Origin: Paracoccaceae bacterium
GTDB taxonomy: Bacteria; Pseudomonadota; Alphaproteobacteria; Rhodobacterales; Rhodobacteraceae
Direction: 5' to 3'
Assembly: GCA_027069385.1 (NCBI GenBank)
Contig: JALXER010000006.1
Location: 1-31,369 of the forward strand
Length of the DNA: 31,369 bases
The position numbers and the translations under genes were made by a program. The notes under the pieces were generated by a model. It was given only the letters and a program-made list of their open reading frames with translations. It made no database searches and was not told the origin of the DNA. Below, one piece after another: positions 30,506 to 31,369 of the stretch; position 1 is the first letter of the stretch; the number at the start of each line of letters is the position of its first letter.

Positions 30506-31369
30506 GTGCAAAGTCCAGCGGTTCAAATCAAGGGAATCACCAAGCGTTTTGGCGAAAACGAGGTGCTGCGCGGCATCGATCTGGAGATGTTCAAAGGCAA
30601 TGTCACGGTTTTGATGGGCGCGAACGGCGCGGGAAAATCCACGTTGGTCAAGGTGTTATGCGGCGTTCATCCGGCAAATGACGGGTCGATCTCGCTATAT
30701 GGTACGCCTTTCATGCCCGCCACGCCCGCGGCGGCCATTCAGGCCGGTGTGGTGACGGTGCATCAAAGCATCAATGACGGGGTGATTCCCGATCTTGATG
30801 TGGCCTCCAACCTGATGCTGGACCAGTTGGCGCGCCCGGGCGGCGGTTTTTTTATGAACAAACGCCGCAACCGTCAGGAAGCGCGCAAGATCGCGGCCAG
30901 AATGGCGCTGGATGTGGATGTTGGCCAGCCGGTCAGCGAGTTGGGCCTTGCCGACCGGCAACTGGTGGCGATTGCGCGGGCAATGGCGCGCGAACCCAAG
31001 CTGCTTATTCTTGACGAGCCGACCTCGTCGCTGTCCGCTGCCGAGGCGGGGCGGCTGTTTGAATTGCTCGACCGGCTGCGCGATTCCGGCGTTGCCATTC
31101 TTTATATCTCGCACCGCATGTCCGATATCCGCCGCATTGCCGACCGGATTGTCACCATGCGCGACGGCAGGATCTCGGGCGTGTTCGAGGGGGATAGCCT
31201 TGATTACGAAGGCGCGGTCGGGGCGATGCTGGGCCATAGCATGGCCGACGTGACCATCGACATTCCGCGCACCTCTGGCGCTGCGCTCAGGCTGATGGAT
31301 ATTGTGCTGAAACCCGGTGCCAAGCCGTTTTCGCTGAATCTGGCAAAGAACGAGGTCGTGGCGGTGACC
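30506..31369 (+). CDS. Sugar-type ABC transporter ATP-binding protein, partial (RbsA-like)
   Basis: Starting at GTG 30506, 288 codons are open to the right edge. AAGGGGG stands 5 bases before the GTG, and no alternative start in this frame has a comparable site. Walker A is GANGAGKST, Walker B LLILDEPTSSLS and the switch histidine ILYISHRM; the signature is the divergent SELGLADRQLVAIARAM, as usual for the double-cassette RbsA/XylG/MglA ATPases of ribose-type importers, whose second cassette would lie beyond the window. The region after residue 240 (VTIDIPRTSG) begins that second half. Given the divergent mtnK operon, methylthioribose or another modified nucleoside or pentose is a plausible substrate, but this is inference. 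The binding protein and permeases would be downstream. Confidence 0.9.
   Translation, partial: MQSPAVQIKGITKRFGENEVLRGIDLEMFKGNVTVLMGANGAGKSTLVKVLCGVHPANDGSISLYGTPFMPATPAAAIQAGVVTVHQSINDGVIPDLDVASNLMLDQLARPGGGFFMNKRRNRQEARKIAARMALDVDVGQPVSELGLADRQLVAIARAMAREPKLLILDEPTSSLSAAEAGRLFELLDRLRDSGVAILYISHRMSDIRRIADRIVTMRDGRISGVFEGDSLDYEGAVGAMLGHSMADVTIDIPRTSGAALRLMDIVLKPGAKPFSLNLAKNEVVAVT

Noticed and set aside
30388..30681. A 97-codon plus-strand frame at the start of the ABC gene
   Set aside because: It is out of frame with the GTG-start ATPase frame that carries Walker A, signature and Walker B.
1..31369. CRISPR array or complete insertion sequence
   Set aside because: I found no regularly spaced repeats and no transposase frame on either strand.

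Overview
The window looks like chromosomal DNA of an alphaproteobacterium of the Rhodobacterales (Roseobacter-type). This rests on high GC, a SAM-II riboswitch before a metZ-type gene, FMN- and cobalamin-riboswitch loci, an LpxR-like outer membrane protein, a DmdB-like acyl-CoA ligase and methylthioribose salvage genes. The species cannot be named from the sequence alone.

Positions 1 to about 11970 are one end of an integrated mobile element, with its left end outside the window. A leftward phage-type replication/recombination module (zinc-ribbon protein, DEAD/DEAH helicase, possible ssDNA-binding protein, RecA/Sak4-like ATPase, a hypothetical and an AlpA-like regulator) is followed by cargo. 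At the right end is a rightward integration cassette: a small ORF, a DUF2924 protein, a large serine recombinase and a KorB/ParB-like HTH protein, each overlapping the next by 1-4 bases. The cargo is a translationally coupled two-gene unit at 4313-6969 plus two convergent Fic/Doc-family genes. In the two-gene unit a 262-residue protein starting Met-Gly precedes a QueC-like ATP pyrophosphatase with an OmpR-type winged helix at its C-terminus. It resembles the B and C components of qat-type defence loci and the QueC-like enzyme of type IV CBASS, but no ATPase, TatD nuclease or CD-NTase is present. It is the best candidate here for an undescribed system: a QueC-like enzyme that may attach a deazaguanine to the N-terminal glycine of its partner.

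Positions 11977-15490 hold a four-gene operon on the minus strand under a cobalamin riboswitch: a DUF1636 cysteine-rich protein, ABC ATPase, periplasmic binding protein and permease. Corrinoid uptake is the likely role. Next come tRNA-Ser(GCT), an LpxR-like protein, an FMN riboswitch with a RibN-type riboflavin transporter, a YfcG-like GST and a low-GC orphan membrane protein. These are followed by SAM-II/metZ, folE, a tRNA with CAT anticodon, and a MatB-like malonyl-CoA synthetase.

Positions 24196-30387 are a leftward run of mtnK, mtnA, an aldolase/short-chain dehydrogenase fusion and a DmdB-like ligase. They suggest that methylthioribose is phosphorylated, isomerised and cleaved to DHAP and a methylthio-aldehyde (DHAP-shunt type). 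Divergent from mtnK, across a shared palindromic operator candidate, is the start of a sugar-type ABC transporter ATPase gene. It begins with GTG at 30506 and runs off the right edge.
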